NCBI GenBank assembly: GCA_001600095.1
Contig: BCIX01000001.1
Span: 7,775,198 to 7,839,197, forward strand
Direction of reading: 5' to 3'
DNA from: Bullera alba
Lineage: Eukaryota > Basidiomycota > Tremellomycetes > Tremellales > Bulleraceae
DNA length: 64,000 nucleotides
Notes under the pieces: model-generated
Seen by the model: the letters and a program-made list of their open reading frames with translations, nothing else
Told to the model about the DNA's origin: nothing
Database searches by the model: none
Program-made: the position numbers and the translations under genes
Shown here: one piece after another, positions 1-10,509 of the stretch
Numbering within the stretch: the first letter of the stretch is position 1
Layout: every line of letters begins with the position of its first letter

Positions 1-620
1 CCCCATGTCACCGGCAGACCGGGAGGCAACCCCGCGACGCACATGGGCACAATCGACTATCTCGTCGATAGGAGGGTATACAGCTCTCAACTCCCAGATA
101 GCGAGAAGTTCGTTTAGAGATAGCGATAGCGGGTTTATCGGCCGATCTGCCTCCCCACTCGCATCGTCATTCTTGCTATCAGAACGAATGAAACTCCGAC
201 TCCGACACGATATCCGCATGCAGCCGCGTACGGCCTACATTCTGATGCACTTCCCAATCGACGATGACACGTTTGCAAGCAATGCTGACATGACTTTTCC
301 GCGTCTAACCGAGGTCGAGGAGGTAAGAGGAGGTGAAATGAAAGGAAGGACGTAATTTGGCGCGTCGTCTTGACTCGCTCGAGTCTCAACAGAGTCGGAG
401 AATGAACTTGGCGACAATTTTGACGGTCGAACGTGTCATTTGGGTCGGGTCTGGGGTATAAGAGGCCTCGGGCGAGCTTCCATGGAGTTCTTCCAATTTC
501 CTTCCTCTCCCAAATCAATCACTCTCGCCGCACAAAACCGAAAACAGCGGCGACTGACCAGCTGATCAACTGATAAAAGTAAACCTATCTCACCTACACA
601 AGCATACTCACTAAGCAGAC
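1..620. other. Gene-free 5' flank and promoter of the first gene
   Basis: No convincing coding region is visible; the open frames here lack codon-like composition and overlap each other on both strands. A TATA-like GGTATAAGAGG lies near 454-464, about 160 nt upstream of the first ATG, followed by a C/T-rich stretch near 490-530. It probably holds the promoter and 5' leader of the gene at 621. The left end could also contain the tail of a gene outside the window. Confidence 0.5.
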
Positions 621-1784
621 ATGGAACAGAGCTACCACTCATTCAACTCGGACAGTACTAGGCCGGAGACCCCCCGAGGGACACCTGGATCCTCTGTCTT
701 CGGAAGTCCACTCCATCCAACTGGTAGGTCTCGGCGACTTGCTGACGTGGCGGTGCATTACTAACCTTATTCGTTGCATAGACACCAACAATTCCTCCTT
801 GGTCCTGAGTGACGAAGAGTTTCAAGAGGATTTCGAGTCGGACATGGGTGAGTTGTCCTGCATGGGACGGTCTTTCGCTGATACAGCTCAGAGAAAACAT
901 TCGGCGACTTCTTCTCGCCCTCTGGACCGGACGTCCTCAGCGCTCTGAGCAAGCCAGCTCCGCTTGAGTCATACGCTGGTCCGGGAGGTGATCTAGACGG
1001 AATCAGTCAGAACCAGGACAGGGACGACTGGCCACTTCCAAAAGACGTTCAGGAAGACAAGTCGACATCACAGTCGCAGACCTCCCAAACAGCCCTCGAC
1101 AAATTTCGCGAGCTTAGGAGCAAGGTGTCGATCTCTGGGTTCCGTCGAAGGGCGAGGAAGACCCAAGGTCAGGGCTTCAATTCTGGTTTGAAGTCGATGA
1201 ACGATGGCGACAACATGGTTATATCGGACCCTACCACCGGCGAACAAGATCCGGCTTTTGGCGAGCTGCTCAGGGTGCTTTCGCTGCCCGAAACAGACGG
1301 TGGTCAAGCAGCCCTCCATGCGAGAAGAGAGTCTAAAAAGACAGTCCCGAGGCTGAGTCCGATCGCATCCTCAACCGCTCTCTCTTCCAATACCGGTGAA
1401 GAGTCGCTGGACGGAGTTCGAAATGGAGATGAAGCTGGAAGTGTGTTCGTCATCCACGCGGACGACCTCCTCACAGACATCCCCACGAGTGGTGGTGGTG
1501 GACGCGCGTCAAGCGCATTGAGCGCGATACCATCAACTCCTTGGACTATCGGCAGGGACGCCTCAGGCGTATCCTCTTCTGGCAAGCTAACCCCCCAGTG
1601 GATTCCGGGCAGTCAAGGCGGTCCTCAAGCGCCTCGATCCGAAGGCGACCAATCAGACGCTACTACCATTCGCCCACCGGGATCCTCGACCTCAGGTGAG
1701 GAACCGGCGGGGCCGGATGGACTGTTCCCAGATGACGATGATATCGAGCTCATCACCTCTGGGATGGGCGGCGCTGCCTTGTAA
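621..1784 (+). CDS. Disordered acidic protein of unknown function, 353 aa
   Basis: Three exons, 621-723, 782-847 and 892-1784, join in frame with GTAGGT and GTGAGT donors and TAG/CAG acceptors to give 353 residues. The N-terminal ~60 residues are Ser/Pro/Gly-rich, followed by an acidic patch (LSDEEFQEDFESD). A short basic segment (SGFRRRARKTQGQG) lies near residues 130-145. The C-terminal half is Ser/Thr/Pro/Gly-rich and ends in an acidic DDDDIELI stretch. No catalytic motif, signal peptide or membrane segment is visible. I do not recognise the family. A nuclear or scaffolding role would fit the charge pattern but is only a guess. The exon joins are well supported because each restores the long third-exon frame. 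Confidence 0.6.
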
Positions 1785-2546
1785 AACATCAGGCTACATG
1801 ATTGGGCCAACACGGCGACTCCCCAAGTCGAGTCTCTGGAATACAGATCGAGGTTTTGACACCTCTCGATGCTCGATTGGGTACGAGTATCCTGACTTGG
1901 ACGAATCGCGTTTCTCATACTGAATCCCTCCTTGTCATCGACCATACACGCACTCTATCTAAAGCTCTCTAATACACGTCATGCATATTTCTCATCATCA
2001 ATCCCTGGTCGCTCTAATACACTAATGGGAGTCGCCCGCCCTGGTACGGTTGCATGACAGGCGATATCCCGGCCAAGGCAGTACACCAAACAGCTTCTCG
2101 ATCCCGGCTGATTGTCGATCTCGACTTTCCATCGAACGATGATCTGGTGTTGTACTTGTATGACGTCGTCAATCTGGGCAGGATTTGAGACTCATCACCG
2201 CAGCTCTACTCCTCAGAGGCTCATTCCCGTCCGAACACCCTTGTCACGGCTCCACTCCCTCTGACGAGAGATCAAAGTGCTACGTGTGTCACACGGTATC
2301 ACCTCTGAGGGATGAGGTCATTTGGGTCGTCTGTCCTTTGTGGCTGTATCGCAAGTGTCGCAGCGCGACTCCGGTCTCTCAGCTCCGACTTCGTATAGCT
2401 TGACTGAGGGTCAAGGGTCGTCATAGCTATGGCGTGATAGGATGGGGCGGGGAGACTTAAGTATCAGAGGACTGAGGAGACAGTCTCCTTTTCCTCCTAT
2501 TGCCACGAGCACCGATCCCAGTCGTCAAAACCACCTCCATCCCAAA
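1785..2546. other. Intergenic region
   Basis: This stretch carries the 3' end of the preceding gene and the promoter of the next. A short frame at 2185-2403 (72 codons) has no partner exon or good start context and is not called. No repeat or RNA gene was seen. Confidence 0.4.
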
Positions 2547-3476
2547 ATGTCCAAAGATACGGGCCAACGTGAGAGGAAGTCATCCTTGCCGACAACGATA
2601 GACATATCACCCGACCACACCGAGGAAGTCCCCACTCCCGGTATCACAGACTCGAGGCCATCAGATCCGTCACAGAATCCCCTCAAACGGGGGCAATTAA
2701 GCTGGTTGCCCAGTCTGGATCGTTCAACACGGACTATAGACCTCAGCACCATCAAGTCACCACGTACAGTCCGACCGCAGCCCTCTAACACAGCACCCCT
2801 GCACATCGATACCGACGTGACCGGGACTCGAGTCGACCGATCAGACAGGACGACGTCACCCGAGATCATCGAGAAAACTCATCGCCCCGTCCCGCCTCCG
2901 CTGAAGCGAGCAGAGACGGAAGAGCCCCATGTGACCTACAGCCCAAGCAGTCCGCTGTACAGGTCGACGAAGATGAGCCCACTGTCCAGGCAGACCAGCT
3001 TGGGCCACGACTGGAATCAATGGGCGTCGACGACAGTCGACCTGAAGGACCAAGAGACAGCGGATCGGTTTTGGGATAGAAGTAAGGGTGGCACGGTGAA
3101 GCGTGATAATCATACAGGATCGCCGGTGCAACGCCTCCATCGTACTTTGCGATCAGTGGGGTCTTTCGACTCGTTCAAAGCAAGCACGAGCCCCAGCTCT
3201 CCTGGTAGGAACGAGGAAATTCGGTTCCTCGGTATCCATCGCAAGCGAACCAAAGAGGACGACAAAGAAGATGCCGAGATGTTTGCGATGGTTTGTGATC
3301 CCGAGGAACAAGTAGGTGGACCTGTGATTGGAATACCGGAAGAGCCAGAGCTCGGATCAGACGAAGATTCCGGCGCAGAGCCGGATCCAGCGCCAGAGCC
3401 AGCGCCAGAGGCAGATCCCAACCGAAGCAGCTTGGCGATACTGGGGGAACGGTTCAGCGTGTGGGGCAAGACCTAA
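2547..3476 (+). CDS. Ser/Pro-rich protein with acidic tail, unknown function, 309 aa
   Basis: A single-exon frame. The same frame is open from an ATG at 2442, but the ATG at 2547 is preferred because its context (CCAAAATGTC) is the fungal consensus. The product is rich in Ser, Pro, Arg and Asp. A middle part holds many S/T-P sites (SPLSRQTSL, GSPVQRLHRTL, STSPSSPGR), which look like targets of proline-directed or basophilic kinases. The C-terminal ~60 residues are strongly acidic with an EPDPAPEPAPEADP low-complexity stretch, and the last residues are ERFSVWGKT. No known domain, signal peptide or membrane span is visible. The protein is probably intrinsically disordered. If the upstream ATG is used the product gains 35 residues. 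Confidence 0.55.
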   Translation: MSKDTGQRERKSSLPTTIDISPDHTEEVPTPGITDSRPSDPSQNPLKRGQLSWLPSLDRSTRTIDLSTIKSPRTVRPQPSNTAPLHIDTDVTGTRVDRSDRTTSPEIIEKTHRPVPPPLKRAETEEPHVTYSPSSPLYRSTKMSPLSRQTSLGHDWNQWASTTVDLKDQETADRFWDRSKGGTVKRDNHTGSPVQRLHRTLRSVGSFDSFKASTSPSSPGRNEEIRFLGIHRKRTKEDDKEDAEMFAMVCDPEEQVGGPVIGIPEEPELGSDEDSGAEPDPAPEPAPEADPNRSSLAILGERFSVWGKT

Positions 3477-3957
3477 GGGGTGAAGGTAACGGTAAAGACA
3501 GTCAGAACTCAGAACGAGGTCCACGAGAGTCAGTACCATTGCGAGCAAGTAGTTAACCTCTATTCCATGTATTCGTTTCGATTACGCAATGAGGTCTGCC
3601 ATTGCTGGTCGGATACACATGCCGTCCAATCGAGCAGACTCGAGCACTCCAGGTCGAGGCTTGAGCTCGTGAAGACCAAGAGCAGACGAGGAAGGCAAGC
3701 CAACTTGCGATCGATCGATGCATGCAATTTGCAATACGCGAGCCAGGCCCGGGGCGGGGTGAACCCGGCGTTTCGGCGTTTTCTTTTGTGTGGCGTGACT
3801 GAATGCGAAATTCTTTGGCTGTGCGATTTCATTCAGTTTCCCCGGGTCACCCCCACATTCAACTCAAACTCGTCCACCCAGGAAAGAAAGAGGACATCTT
3901 CCCCCCCTCCTTGATCTCTTTCATCAATCACATCCTAAAAGGTCAACAATCATCAAC
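3477..3957. other. Promoter and leader of the RACK1 gene
   Basis: A 144-codon frame (3480-3914) crosses this region but has no similarity pattern I recognise and ends in a C-run (TTCCCCCCCTCC near 3900), so it is treated as chance. The last 60 bases are C/T-rich and then A/C-rich up to CATCAACATGG, a typical leader of a highly expressed fungal gene. Confidence 0.45.
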
Positions 3958-5333
3958 ATGGCTGAACCACTAGCTTACAAAGGTACCCTCCAAGGCCACT
4001 CTGGCTGGGTCACCGCTATCGCTACCTCGTCCGAGAACCCAGACCTGCTGCTGACCGCTTCCCGAGGTGAGTAGCTGTTTGGCGATCGGGGATGAAAACG
4101 GAAATGGGGAGCAGCGAGGAAGCACGGAGGACATGTTGGATGCTGCTGGGGAAGCAGAGATAGATGAGCGGAAAGATAGTGGAGGTCAGCACTGACATCT
4201 CCGTCTAGACAAGACTGTCATCGTCTGGCAACTCACCCGAGACGACAACGCTTTCGGCTTCCCAAAGAAGATCCTACACGGCCACAACCACTTTGTCTCC
4301 GACGTCGTCATCTCCTCGGACGGCCAGTTCTGTCTCTCCTCGTCGTGGGACAAGACCCTCCGACTCTGGGACTTGAACACAGGTTTGACCACCAGGAAAT
4401 TCGTCGGCCACACCGGTGACGTCCTTTCGTAAGTCGCCTAAATGCGGATACCTGGAACAAGGACTGACCGCTCTATGCAGCGTTTCGTTCTCCGCCGACA
4501 ACAGACAGATCGTCTCCGCTTCCCGAGACCGAAGCATCAAGCTGTGGAACACGCTTGGTGAATGTAAATTCAACATCGTCGACGATGGCCACTCCGAGTG
4601 GTGAGTTTGGTTCATCTGCGCATCGAGGACTGGAGCTCATTCTTCATTAGGGTTTCGTGTGTCCGATTCTCCCCCAACCCCGTCATCCCCGTCATTGTTT
4701 CCGCTGGTTGGGACAAGGTCGTCAAGGTGAGCAGAATCTTCAGCACAGCCCTAAACCTCACTCCTTCTCCCTCCGACCTGATGACATCGATATATTTGCT
4801 ACTTCAGAGGATTTATCCAATGAGACCATATTATCCACCAAGATCTCTGATCAATCGCACACCCTTCCCTTTGTCTCCGAGTAGACTGAAATCATAACTG
4901 ACTCGGTTTACAGGTCTGGGAGCTCAACAAGTGCAAGCTGAAGACCAACCACTACGGCCACACTGGTTACATCAACACCCTCGCTGTCTCCCCAGATGGT
5001 TCCCTCGCCGCCTCCGGTGGCAAGGACGGTATCACCATGCTTTGGGACCTCAACGACGGCAAGCACCTCTACTCGCTCGAGGCCGGAGATGTCGTCAACG
5101 CCCTTGTCTTCTCGCCCAACAGGTACTGGCTGTGTGCTGCTACCGCCACCTCTATCAAAATCTTCGACCTCGAGTCCAAATCGATCGTCGACGACCTCCG
5201 ACCAGACTTCACCGACCTCTCCGACAAGGCCAGGAAGCCAGAGTGCACTTCGCTCGCGTGGTCCGCTGACGGTCAGACCCTTTTCGCCGGATTCAGCGAC
5301 AACGCCGTCCGAGTCTGGACCGTTGTTGTGTAA
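3958..5333 (+). CDS. GIB2: RACK1/Gib2-type WD40 ribosomal scaffold protein, 314 aa
   Basis: RACK1 (Asc1 in yeast, Cpc2 in fission yeast, Gib2 in Cryptococcus) is a seven-bladed WD40 propeller on the 40S head near the mRNA exit. It links translation to PKC and G-protein signalling. Five exons (3958-4066, 4209-4428, 4481-4600, 4651-4726, 4914-5333) give 314 residues, the normal RACK1 length. Blade signatures are clear: [14 protein letters not shown] at the start, [87 protein letters not shown] and a final [11 protein letters not shown]. All introns are short except intron 4 (187 nt), which carries a snoRNA (separate entry). The ATG at 3958 is in consensus context and starts the expected [10 protein letters not shown]-terminus. 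Confidence 0.97.
4774..4856 (+). ncRNA. U24: U24/snR24-type C/D box snoRNA inside RACK1 intron 4
   Basis: Intron 4 holds a C box TGATGAC (4779-4785) and a D box CTGA (4847-4850), about 65 nt apart. An ATATTTGCTA element (4792-4801) lies downstream of box C and upstream of a degenerate D' (CTTCAGA). A CCACCAAGATC element (4835-4845) lies directly upstream of box D. These are the two guide elements of U24, which pair with adjacent stretches of 25S/28S rRNA (GATCTTGGTGG and TAGCAAATAT) to direct 2'-O-methylation. A C'-like ATGAGA is at 4820-4825. In budding yeast, snR24 also sits in an intron of the RACK1 gene ASC1, so the host gene agrees. Exact ends are estimated from the boxes; the terminal stem is weak. 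Confidence 0.88.
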
Positions 5334-5452
5334 ACTTGTATCGGTAGATCAGGTGTTTATTGGGATAGAGAGTAGATACAGATGCATAGCATTTGGCCAC
5401 ACCAAAGGATGCGTCCAGTTGTTACATGCCTCACGAATACACCATGTCTCGC

Positions 5453-6063
5453 TCATAGGTCGTATTCGTCAGAATCAGAGTCGTCTCCCTTCCGTTGTAT
5501 CTGCGCTTGAGTGTCAGCTACAGAGGCAATGCCCTCACTAGCTGGTACTTACCGTGATCCCTGCTCCTAGACTCTTCGTCCTCGTTCCCGATGTACTGGG
5601 CGCGGGGGCTTTCGTTGGCGGAGGCTTCGACACCTGGAACAAGGTCAGCTGTGACCGAAACCGAGCGCCGATGTGACTTACCTGATCCAACAACCCTTTG
5701 AGCGCTTCGTCCGTGACTTGACCTCGTATCTGTCCCTGCTGACCCATTCTGACAAGTAGACCCTCGACCTGTTCTGCCAGTTGCGGCCTTGTGAGTGCGA
5801 TACGGGACACTACAACCGTCTAAGATCAGTCTCAAAAGACACATCCTGCCAAAGTGATCATACGCACGTCTTTCCCTTGCAGCTGGCTCGAGCATTGCTG
5901 CAATCATGTTCCTCTTCATTTCCTGAGCGGCATGCTGTCTCTCCCTCTGAGCTGCCTGCTCTTCTTCACCATTGCCGCCTTGACTGGGTCCAGCTTGGGG
6001 TTGAGAAGATTGAGAAGGCGGGCCTGAGGGTCTGAATCCCGGTGGAAGCTGAAAGTTGGACAT
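5453..6063 (-). CDS. PDCD5-family protein, 150 aa
   Basis: Four exons on the minus strand (6063-5868, 5809-5682, 5633-5553, 5500-5453) give 150 residues. PDCD5 proteins (yeast Ymr074c/Sdd2) are small three-helix-bundle proteins linked to chaperonin/tubulin folding and apoptosis-like stress. The family layout is intact: a disordered Gly/Pro/Gln-rich N-terminus, the helical core containing KRNMIAAMLEPAARERLSRI, then ALTRPQLAEQVEGLLVRMGQ and VTDEALKGLLDQ, and a C-terminus ending in the acidic DDSDSDEYDL typical of the family. Intron 1 splits the Leu codon in ARERLSRIAL, and only that splice gives the conserved reading. It is transcribed away from the Caprin-like gene at 6444; the two share a 380-bp promoter interval. 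Confidence 0.93.
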
Positions 6064-6443
6064 GGCAAAGTCGATGACCTCGGGTGTATGTGTTGATTGT
6101 TCCGTATGTACGAGTAACAACAGGATTGTCGTCTCCAAGTCAACTTCAAGTTGTTGTTCCCTTCGCCGGCGTGCGGCGTGTGCACACGACTTTACCGCTG
6201 TCAGAAAGTATTCCCACGGTGAACACCCAATCCATATAGTGGAGGTCATAGCTTCGAGCACCGTCTCCAACTCGACTCAACTCCAACTTGAAATCTCACC
6301 AACATCTTACACGAAACAAGACTACTTCAACCGGATACACCTTGCTCAACAAGGCAGATCGACATCGCTCAAGTCAATAACCAGACTATATACACCTCTC
6401 ATCTTCGAAAAGCGAAACTGGAGAATACGACCACTTCAATACG
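6064..6443. promoter_or_regulatory. Shared divergent promoter interval
   Basis: A 380-bp interval between the divergent PDCD5-family and Caprin-like genes. C/A-rich leader sequence precedes the ATG at 6444. No discrete binding site can be named with confidence. Confidence 0.4.
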
Positions 6444-8417
6444 ATGTCCATCCTCAACCCCTTCAAAAAGGACAAGAAGGGTCCCACCAAGTCGGCCGAC
6501 GAACCCGCAGTAGAGCCTCCTGTGTCCGGTGGTGGCGCTGTACCCTCCATCCCGAGGGAGAGGCAGGACAGGCAGAGAGGACCGGTCGAGGAGGTCATCG
6601 CCAAGCGAATGAGGCAATTGGGCAAGAAGCTGGTATGTTGTCGTAGCGTTCTGAGCGTTGCTAGCCAAGCTGCGAGAATGGTCGTGTGAGCTAACGCTGA
6701 TTGACTCATTAGCAAAGATACCGCTCGTATGCTGCTCAGAGCCCCGAATCGCTCAACGACGACCAGAGGTCGGCCATCAAAGCCCTGCCCTCGTTGGAAG
6801 GAGCATACCGAGAGCTGGAAGAACTCATCAGAGAGAACGGACCTGTAGATGTGAGCTATCATCGAGCGTGGCACAATGTAGTATTGAGTTACTGCTGACC
6901 ATCGTACAGGAGCAAGAGCTCATCCAAGCTGCCAAGTTGAGAGAAGCTACCGAGGCCGCTCGAAGCGCTGCTGCCCAAGAGTCATCTCAGGGCCTAGAGT
7001 CGTACAAGGTGGGTCGGCATTCGACACCAAGAGATAGCCTCAAGCTGATTCCCTCTCACAGAGCTCGCTCGTTACACCGCTTTCCCTTTTCCTTCGATTA
7101 CACTCCCTGCTGCATCCCGCTCGCTCCGCCGACCACGAACACCTCACCTTTGGCCACCTTACCCTTCCAGCGAGGTTGCAAGATGAAGTGCAGGCGACAG
7201 ATGTTTTGAGGGTCGGTCGTATGTGGGAGGACCTCGCCGCTGGTGGTGATGCTGGAAAGGCCGTACTCGAGGGTCTAGTTAGCGGACCAGACAGCACCGA
7301 CAATGATGGTGAGTGCAATGATCAGCGGTGTTTTCGCAATCGGGCTGACATCATCAAGACGAACATGTTCATCACCTGCTCAAGCTGTTGTCTGAGCCCG
7401 AGAACCAAGAGGTTGAGAGTGAACCTGCGCCAATTGAGACTGCTGCCGCCCAAGCCGATGAGCCAACCGAGTCCGCCACAGTCGCACCTACGGAGGTGAT
7501 TCAGCCAGAATCGATCGCCGCTTCCAGAGCACAGAGCGAGTACGGCCAGCAAGAATCAACCGATTCTACCAAGCCTGCTTCTACCTCTGGAGGTGTTCTC
7601 AACTTCCTGCAAGACGATGAGCTCAACAATGAACAGAAGGAGGAGAAGTCTCTCGGCGAGAGCTACGAGATTGTCCCGAGACTCGAGGCACACCAGGTGG
7701 GTAGCGGTAGCAGGCGATTTTGCATTTTCGCTGACGAAGATTTGGGCAATCCAGACATCCGGATCACAGCCACCGATCCCTGCCGAGACGCAAACAGCGA
7801 CCACATCAGAGGCACCTGCAGCTGCACCAGTGACCGAATCTGTCGCTACGCAGGCACCAACCCAGAACTGGGCTGATCTGGACGACGAGGACGAAGTGCC
7901 ACAAGCTGCGTCATCTGACATCCCCGTCCTCGCTCAGCCGATCGCCGTCGCAGAGGACAGTGCTGGTGCACCCGGACAGACCGGTGCTCGAGGCACTGGA
8001 CCCCGAGGTAGAGGCCGAAACAACGGTCCTCGACCACCCCGACAAGGTCAACAGCAGAAGGCTCAGGCGGAGTCTGGCGAGCCGACCATTGATGCCGATG
8101 GTTTCGAGGTGAAGAGCGGACGAAAGGGACTTCCACCTCCACCCAGCTCTCGAGGCAGCTTCCGCGGTCGAGGCAGGGGCGGACCTCGAGGCGGAGGCAG
8201 ACCTGCTGACGAACGAGCCGCTTCGAGCAATGGTCCTGCAGGGGCCGAAGGTCAATCAGCACCCTCGGCGAGAGGTCCGCGACCACCTGCCCGAGGTGGA
8301 TCTAGCTTCCGAGGCGGAAGGGGCGGTAGCCAAGCCGCTCAAGCACCGGTGACGGAGAAGAAGAGCATTTACAAGACGGTCCAGCCGACAGGACCGACAT
8401 CTGCTCCTATTCTATAG
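6444..8417 (+). CDS. Caprin-like RGG-box RNA-binding protein, 557 aa
   Basis: Six exons (6444-6632, 6713-6850, 6910-7008, 7062-7308, 7359-7696, 7755-8417) give 557 residues. Residues ~45-140 form a helical region (VEEVIAKRMRQLGKKL, then QRYRSYAAQSPESLNDDQRS, then SLEGAYRELEELIRENG) resembling the helical HR1 region of Caprin proteins, which dimerises. A second helical block (LHSLLHPARSADHEHLT to GRMWEDLAAGGDAG) follows. A long acidic Glu/Ala/Gln-rich linker contains NFLQDDEL and NWADLDDEDE. The C-terminal ~150 residues are rich in RG/RGG (GPRGRGRNNGPR, SFRGRGRGGPRGGGR, SFRGGRGG). Caprins bind mRNA and assemble stress granules with G3BP. That role is inferred from architecture; a different RGG protein with a coiled N-terminus is the alternative. 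Confidence 0.6.
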
Positions 8418-8709
8418 GTGGCGAGGATCGACAAGTGGAATGGAGCAGAGCAGGAACAAGGAGCACAGAAAGCAGTGACACGGTTCTTGATGGAGACACA
8501 AAAGGCTTACATGAGCTGGAGAATGGACAAGACGATCGTCACAATCCATATCGACCAATCTGCGACAGATCATATGCATGGGACAAGTTCAAAATGTGAC
8601 ATGCGCTCGACCACAGTTGTGAAGACGGCCGGAAAGCACGAAATTCGATAGACTGACCGAATCACTAATGAGGTCTATGCCCAAGGCGGGTGTAACTTGG
8701 AGCTGATGA

Positions 8710-9477
8710 CTAGAATTCGATGACCTTAACATCATCATCATACTCCCCACTCTTTCGCGCGCGTTTTGGCGAAGTCTCCTCGACTCTCCACTCCCCGCTG
8801 GATGACTTGGGGGACGAAACGAGCTCTTTGGAGAATAGGGGTCCCGACCCTTCAGTCCAGATCTCCACATGGCTCTCCTTGCCGAGATTGAACGTTTTGA
8901 CAGTCTTGCCGTCCTCACTGGTGATGGTGTACTTGCCAGCCGGGAGGATCAAGGAAGAGGAAGTGGTGTTTGCGCTCGACCTCTTTCGAGATGACATTGA
9001 GGTGCCGATCTTCGGCATTTGCTTGATTCGGAAAGCGACATCAAACGGCATGCTCACGGTGTCTTTACTGCCTTCGGTCTTGACGTCGAGCGTAATCGCG
9101 TCATCCCACTTGGTCTCTTCGTTCATCGTTTGCATTATGGACGAGTTCATACGACTAGCCACTCGAGCACCGACGAGCGCAGACATACTGGCACTCAGGG
9201 ATTCGTGAAAACCATCGCCGAGGGTGACGGTCCCCTTTTGGCCCAGTGATGTGGGTCCACCTTTGGCGCCGGCGGACTCGGTGTGCGAGGTGAGGACATA
9301 CTCAGCGTGGAGAGGGTAGCCGTAGTGTACCTTGAAGGGCTTTGACCCGGTCAAAACACCGGTCCAGCACAACTCGCCGTCTGACGTCGCCTCACTGGTG
9401 AACTGGATGGTATCGGCTGTGAGAGTGGGGTAGACGTCTTCCACACTTAGGGAGGGTCTCTTCTGAGTGTAGGGCAT
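8710..9477 (-). CDS. Protein of unknown function with nuclear-type C-terminus, 255 aa
   Basis: A single-exon gene read from the ATG at 9477 (MPYTQKRPSLSVEDVYP). The first ~200 residues look like a folded, mostly beta-strand domain with alternating hydrophobics (TIQFTSEATSDGELCWTGVL, PFKVHYGYPLHAEYVLTSH, KWDDAITLDVKTEG, MPFDVAFRIKQMP, GKYTITSEDGKTVKTFNL, HVEIWTEGSGP). The last ~35 residues are disordered with a basic cluster (ETSPKRARKS) that could be a nuclear localisation signal, followed by acidic EYDDDVKVIEF. I do not recognise the fold; a nucleoplasmin-like or immunoglobulin-like sandwich would be compatible. It converges with the Caprin-like gene, whose stop is 292 bp away. Confidence 0.65.
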   Translation of the reverse strand: MPYTQKRPSLSVEDVYPTLTADTIQFTSEATSDGELCWTGVLTGSKPFKVHYGYPLHAEYVLTSHTESAGAKGGPTSLGQKGTVTLGDGFHESLSASMSALVGARVASRMNSSIMQTMNEETKWDDAITLDVKTEGSKDTVSMPFDVAFRIKQMPKIGTSMSSRKRSSANTTSSSLILPAGKYTITSEDGKTVKTFNLGKESHVEIWTEGSGPLFSKELVSSPKSSSGEWRVEETSPKRARKSGEYDDDVKVIEF

Positions 9478-9999
9478 GATGATGGGCGACAAGGGTTGGT
9501 CAAGTCAACTGTTCAAGTGGAAAATTGATACTGAGGAGTCCAGTGCGGAAAACCGATCGCAGTGTGTAAAGGGGGGAAGAGGGGATTGGGGAATTCGGCA
9601 AGAGCTCTATCTCTTAGCAGTCACACTCGACGACCTCGTCCATCCTTTCATGTCGACTATCGGAACATCTACTCAGCCTAAACGCTGTCGATCTCAAGCT
9701 GGAGATAGGTAAGAAAGGAGCTCTGAATTCTCGACGAGTGAGGGATCGAAAGAGCTCCAGAAGGAGCGCTTCCTGTTTCATCAGGACTCCCTGTTGATGA
9801 GCCAAGACAGCAACTTCCCCTCATGTCTTTGCACGGACACCGTGCACTAGCATGCATATACTGAGACCTATGACCGAGCTGAAAGCTGTTCGGAGGCAGG
9901 TCCTGGTGTCTACCAAATCAACTGGCGCCAGACTCTCACTCAAGTCACGCCCTTGTTCAATTTCAACTTCGCTTGCAGGCGACGTAGTCACCGTCGCTC
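9478..9999. other. Intergenic region
   Basis: It holds the promoter of the minus-strand gene ending at 8710 and the 3' region of the gene at 10000-10509. Short frames here are unsupported. No RNA gene or repeat was seen. Confidence 0.4.
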
Positions 10000-10509
10000 C
10001 TATGCATCTCTGGCCATCTTGCTCCTACCCCCCGGGTGCCCACTATCGCTGTGAGACCCACGAGCCGTGTATGTGCGCTTCAACTGACTCGACTGGGTGC
10101 CCAAGCCAGGCTCTTCCTTTTCTTCGCCTTCCCCTTCGCTGACCTCTCCTTCATCAGCCGTCTCTTCGTCTCCACTTTGCGGAGATTGTTCCGAATCGGT
10201 GTCACCGAGGCTCAACTGCTCCTCCTCGCTGCCCAGTGAGTAGTCGCTATACCTCTCAGCGTCCTCGACGGTGGGTACCACCGGGCCATCGTATTGACTT
10301 GACTCCGCGTAATAGCTGTCTGGCGGGACATTCTCCTTGTCCTCTGAGTCCTCGCGCATCGACCGTTGCGGGCTTTCTCGCGCTTCGTCGGTATCAGTCC
10401 GGTCGATGACGATGGTCTCGGCCTCCGAGACGTTCCCGGGTGACTCTTCATCGTCTTGAGGACGAGCGGACGAGTTTGTTGCGGATAGGTTGTCACCAGG
10501 CTGGGTCAT
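10000..10509 (-). CDS. Acidic disordered protein with a KEN box, at least 169 aa
   Basis: From the ATG at 10509 the frame encodes 169 residues, very rich in Asp, Glu and Ser (SEGEGEEKEEPG, GSEEEQLSLGDTDSEQ). Residues ~58-60 form a KEN box in the context EDKENVPPD, the form often seen in APC/C-Cdh1 degrons, so the protein may be destroyed at mitotic exit (inference). The C-terminus has basic residues (QLKRTYTARG, GRSKMARDA). The same frame is open upstream of the ATG (GRSASDSTSPTSSRQTLPRI). A spliced start is possible: ATG at 10658, donor at 10642, acceptor before 10583, giving 199 residues and an N-terminus MSQRACRSAS. I cannot choose between the two starts. No folded domain is visible. Confidence 0.5.
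   Translation of the reverse strand: MTQPGDNLSATNSSARPQDDEESPGNVSEAETIVIDRTDTDEARESPQRSMREDSEDKENVPPDSYYAESSQYDGPVVPTVEDAERYSDYSLGSEEEQLSLGDTDSEQSPQSGDEETADEGEVSEGEGEEKEEPGLGTQSSQLKRTYTARGSHSDSGHPGGRSKMARDA

Noticed and set aside
3480..3914. 144-codon frame upstream of RACK1
   Set aside because: It begins within 4 bp of the preceding stop and ends in a C-run. It has no recognisable content and occupies the expected RACK1 promoter.
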